Position numbers and translations under genes: made by a program
Part shown: piece by piece, positions 62,704 through 64,000 of the stretch
Layout: each line of letters opens with the position of its first letter
How positions within the stretch are numbered: the first letter of the stretch is position 1
DNA from: an uncultured Eubacteriaceae bacterium
GTDB lineage: Bacteria > Bacillota > Clostridia > Lachnospirales > CAG-274
Assembly (NCBI GenBank): GCA_947086655.1
Contig: CAMTZM010000006.1
Coordinates: forward strand, 41,552 to 105,551
DNA: 64,000 bases
Reading direction: 5' to 3'
Notes under the pieces: model-generated
What the model was told of the DNA's origin: nothing
The model's database searches: none
What the model saw: only the letters and a program-made list of their open reading frames with translations

Positions 62704-63915
62704 TTGTTAATAGTTATGAAATTCGGAGGTACTTCCGTAGCTAATGCAGAAAGGATTTTTAATGTAGCTAATCGTATTGTTGATTCTTATAGAAAAGGGA
62801 ATAAACTTATTGTTGTTCTTTCAGCACAGGGCGATACCACAGATGAACTTATAGAAAAAGCAAATGAAATAAATCCGGATGCTTCAAAAAGGGAATTGGA
62901 TATGCTTTTATCCACAGGTGAACAACAGTCGGTTGCGCTAATGGCAATGGCTTTGCAGAAATTGGGAGTTCCGGCTGTATCATTAAACGCACAGCAATGC
63001 GGAATTTTTTCAACATCTACACATAGCAATGCAAGAATCAAAAATATTGCAACTGAAAGAATTTCTAAGGAACTTGATGCTAAAAATATTGTTGTTATTA
63101 CAGGATTTCAAGGAGTTGACAGAAACGACGATATTACGACTCTCGGGAGAGGAGGTTCGGATACATCGGCTGTTGCACTTGCAGCAAAGCTTAATGCTGA
63201 TTTATGCGAAATTTATACAGATGTTGACGGTGTATATACTTCTGACCCAAGAATCGTAAAAAGCGCAAGAAAACTTAGCGTTATAGGTTATGATGAAATG
63301 CTGGAACTTGCATCTCTTGGAGCTAAAGTTCTTCATAACCGTTCTGTGGAACTTGCTAAAAAATATAATGTAAATCTTGTTGTTCGTTCAAGTTTAACAA
63401 ATGATGAAGGTACTATTGTTAAGGAGGAATCTGCTTTGGAGAAAATGCTTGTAAATGGAGTAGCTGTTGATAAAGATGTAGCGAGAATTGCTGTTTGTAA
63501 TTTGAAAGATGAGCCGGGTATAGCTTTTGCTATATTTTCTATTTTAGCTAAAAATAAAGTCAGCGTTGATATTATTTTACAGTCAATAGGACGCAAAAAT
63601 ACAAAAGATATATCATTTACTGTTGCTGCTGGTGATTTAAACGAGGCGTTGAAAATTCTTGAGGAAAATAAGCAAAGACTTGGATATTCGGAAATTTTGC
63701 ATGATGAGGAAGTAGCTAAAGTTTCTATTGTAGGAGGCGGTATGGCTACTAATGCCGGTGTTGCGGCTTCTATGTTTGAAGCACTTTATAACGAAGGAAT
63801 AAATATTAAAATGATATCTACTTCAGAAATTAAAATATCTGTTCTTGTAAGCGAGAAAGATGCTGATAGAGCGGCAAATGCAGTACATGAAAAATTTATT
63901 TTTAATGAAAAATAA
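62704..63915 (+). CDS. lysC: Aspartate kinase
   Basis: Phosphorylates aspartate, the first step to Lys, Met and Thr. 403 residues from TTG 62704, which follows GGGAGG; ATG 62716 is an alternative. Kinase motifs VMKFGGTSVANAERI, LGRGGSDTSAVALAA (near 150) and YTDVDGVYTSDPRIV (near 175). Two C-terminal ACT domains (LKDEPGIAFAIFSILAKNKV, GGGMATNAGVAASMF), so feedback control by an amino acid is expected. Last gene of the operon. Confidence 0.96.
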   Translation: MLIVMKFGGTSVANAERIFNVANRIVDSYRKGNKLIVVLSAQGDTTDELIEKANEINPDASKRELDMLLSTGEQQSVALMAMALQKLGVPAVSLNAQQCGIFSTSTHSNARIKNIATERISKELDAKNIVVITGFQGVDRNDDITTLGRGGSDTSAVALAAKLNADLCEIYTDVDGVYTSDPRIVKSARKLSVIGYDEMLELASLGAKVLHNRSVELAKKYNVNLVVRSSLTNDEGTIVKEESALEKMLVNGVAVDKDVARIAVCNLKDEPGIAFAIFSILAKNKVSVDIILQSIGRKNTKDISFTVAAGDLNEALKILEENKQRLGYSEILHDEEVAKVSIVGGGMATNAGVAASMFEALYNEGINIKMISTSEIKISVLVSEKDADRAANAVHEKFIFNEK

Positions 63916-63945
63916 TTCGAATATATTTTAAATTAAGTTTATTGT

Positions 63946-63998
63946 AAAACAAGGAAATATCGGATTAGATTTTAATTAAACCGATATTTCCTTGTTTT
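63946..63998 (+). terminator. Terminator after lysC
   Basis: AAAACAAGGAAATATCGG pairs with CCGATATTTCCTTGTTTT over 18 bp, with a 17-nt loop and a T-run continuing to the window edge. Confidence 0.9.
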
Positions 63999-64000
63999 TT

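Overview
The window is AT-rich, densely coded DNA from an endospore-forming Gram-positive bacterium, most likely a member of the Clostridia (possibly Lachnospirales; this is inference from gene content, not a placement). Spo0A, SpmA, SpmB, YtaF and CwlD point to sporulation. CheR, CheB and a methyl-accepting receptor point to motility. There are no rRNA or tRNA genes, CRISPR arrays or prophage structural genes that I can see.

Layout. 1-4.4 kb is the heat-shock operon (hrcA end, grpE, dnaK, dnaJ). 4.6-11.3 kb, minus strand, holds a membrane zinc protease and then fmt, def, priA, rpoZ, gmk, remA and yicC. 11.4-11.7 kb is a hairpin-rich insertion flanked by 18-bp direct repeats. rqcH and spo0A converge at 13.6 kb. 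From 14.8 kb a beta-propeller/coiled-coil gene overlaps the start of cwlD. 21.4-31.3 kb carries a DUF1292 protein, an unknown, aroA, a DUF4127 protein, a receptor plus solute-binding-protein pair and two small lipoproteins. 31.5-40.9 kb has an IS200-type tnpA, mgtC-like, CBS, acetyltransferase, formyltransferase and DUF4910 genes, a MerR regulator with a P-type ATPase, a TPR protein and ytaF. 41-51.6 kb is mostly housekeeping (yqhQ, prmC, prfA, glgP, a dnaD-like and a dnaI-like gene, prsW, nudix). 52-64 kb has spmAB, a flippase, a zinc-type ABC operon with a CBS protein, malQ, and pheB-hom-lysC.

The main finding is that cwlD, the cortex amidase gene, is split in two. Codons 1-54 lie at 16154-16315 and the rest at 20807-21364. 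Between them is a 4.49-kb segment encoding a large serine recombinase, a TM2 protein, CheR and CheB. The break falls on the zinc-binding histidine codon of the DAGHGG motif. Joining the two outer ends restores, in frame, a 239-residue CwlD. Joining the two inner ends creates an attP-like site with 13-bp inverted arms (12 of 13 match) around a 10-bp core centred on the CA dinucleotide shared by both junctions. This is the architecture of a developmentally excised element like skin in sigK, but in a different sporulation gene and with chemotaxis genes as cargo. The recombinase lies just inside the left junction, downstream of the cwlD promoter region, so sporulation transcription could drive excision.

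A family of dispersed, hairpin-forming intergenic repeats is scattered through the window (3.0, 14.5, 18.4, 50.6, 53.1 kb), with one copy inside the element. A second short hairpin repeat occurs at 3.2 and 44.1 kb, with degenerate copies elsewhere.
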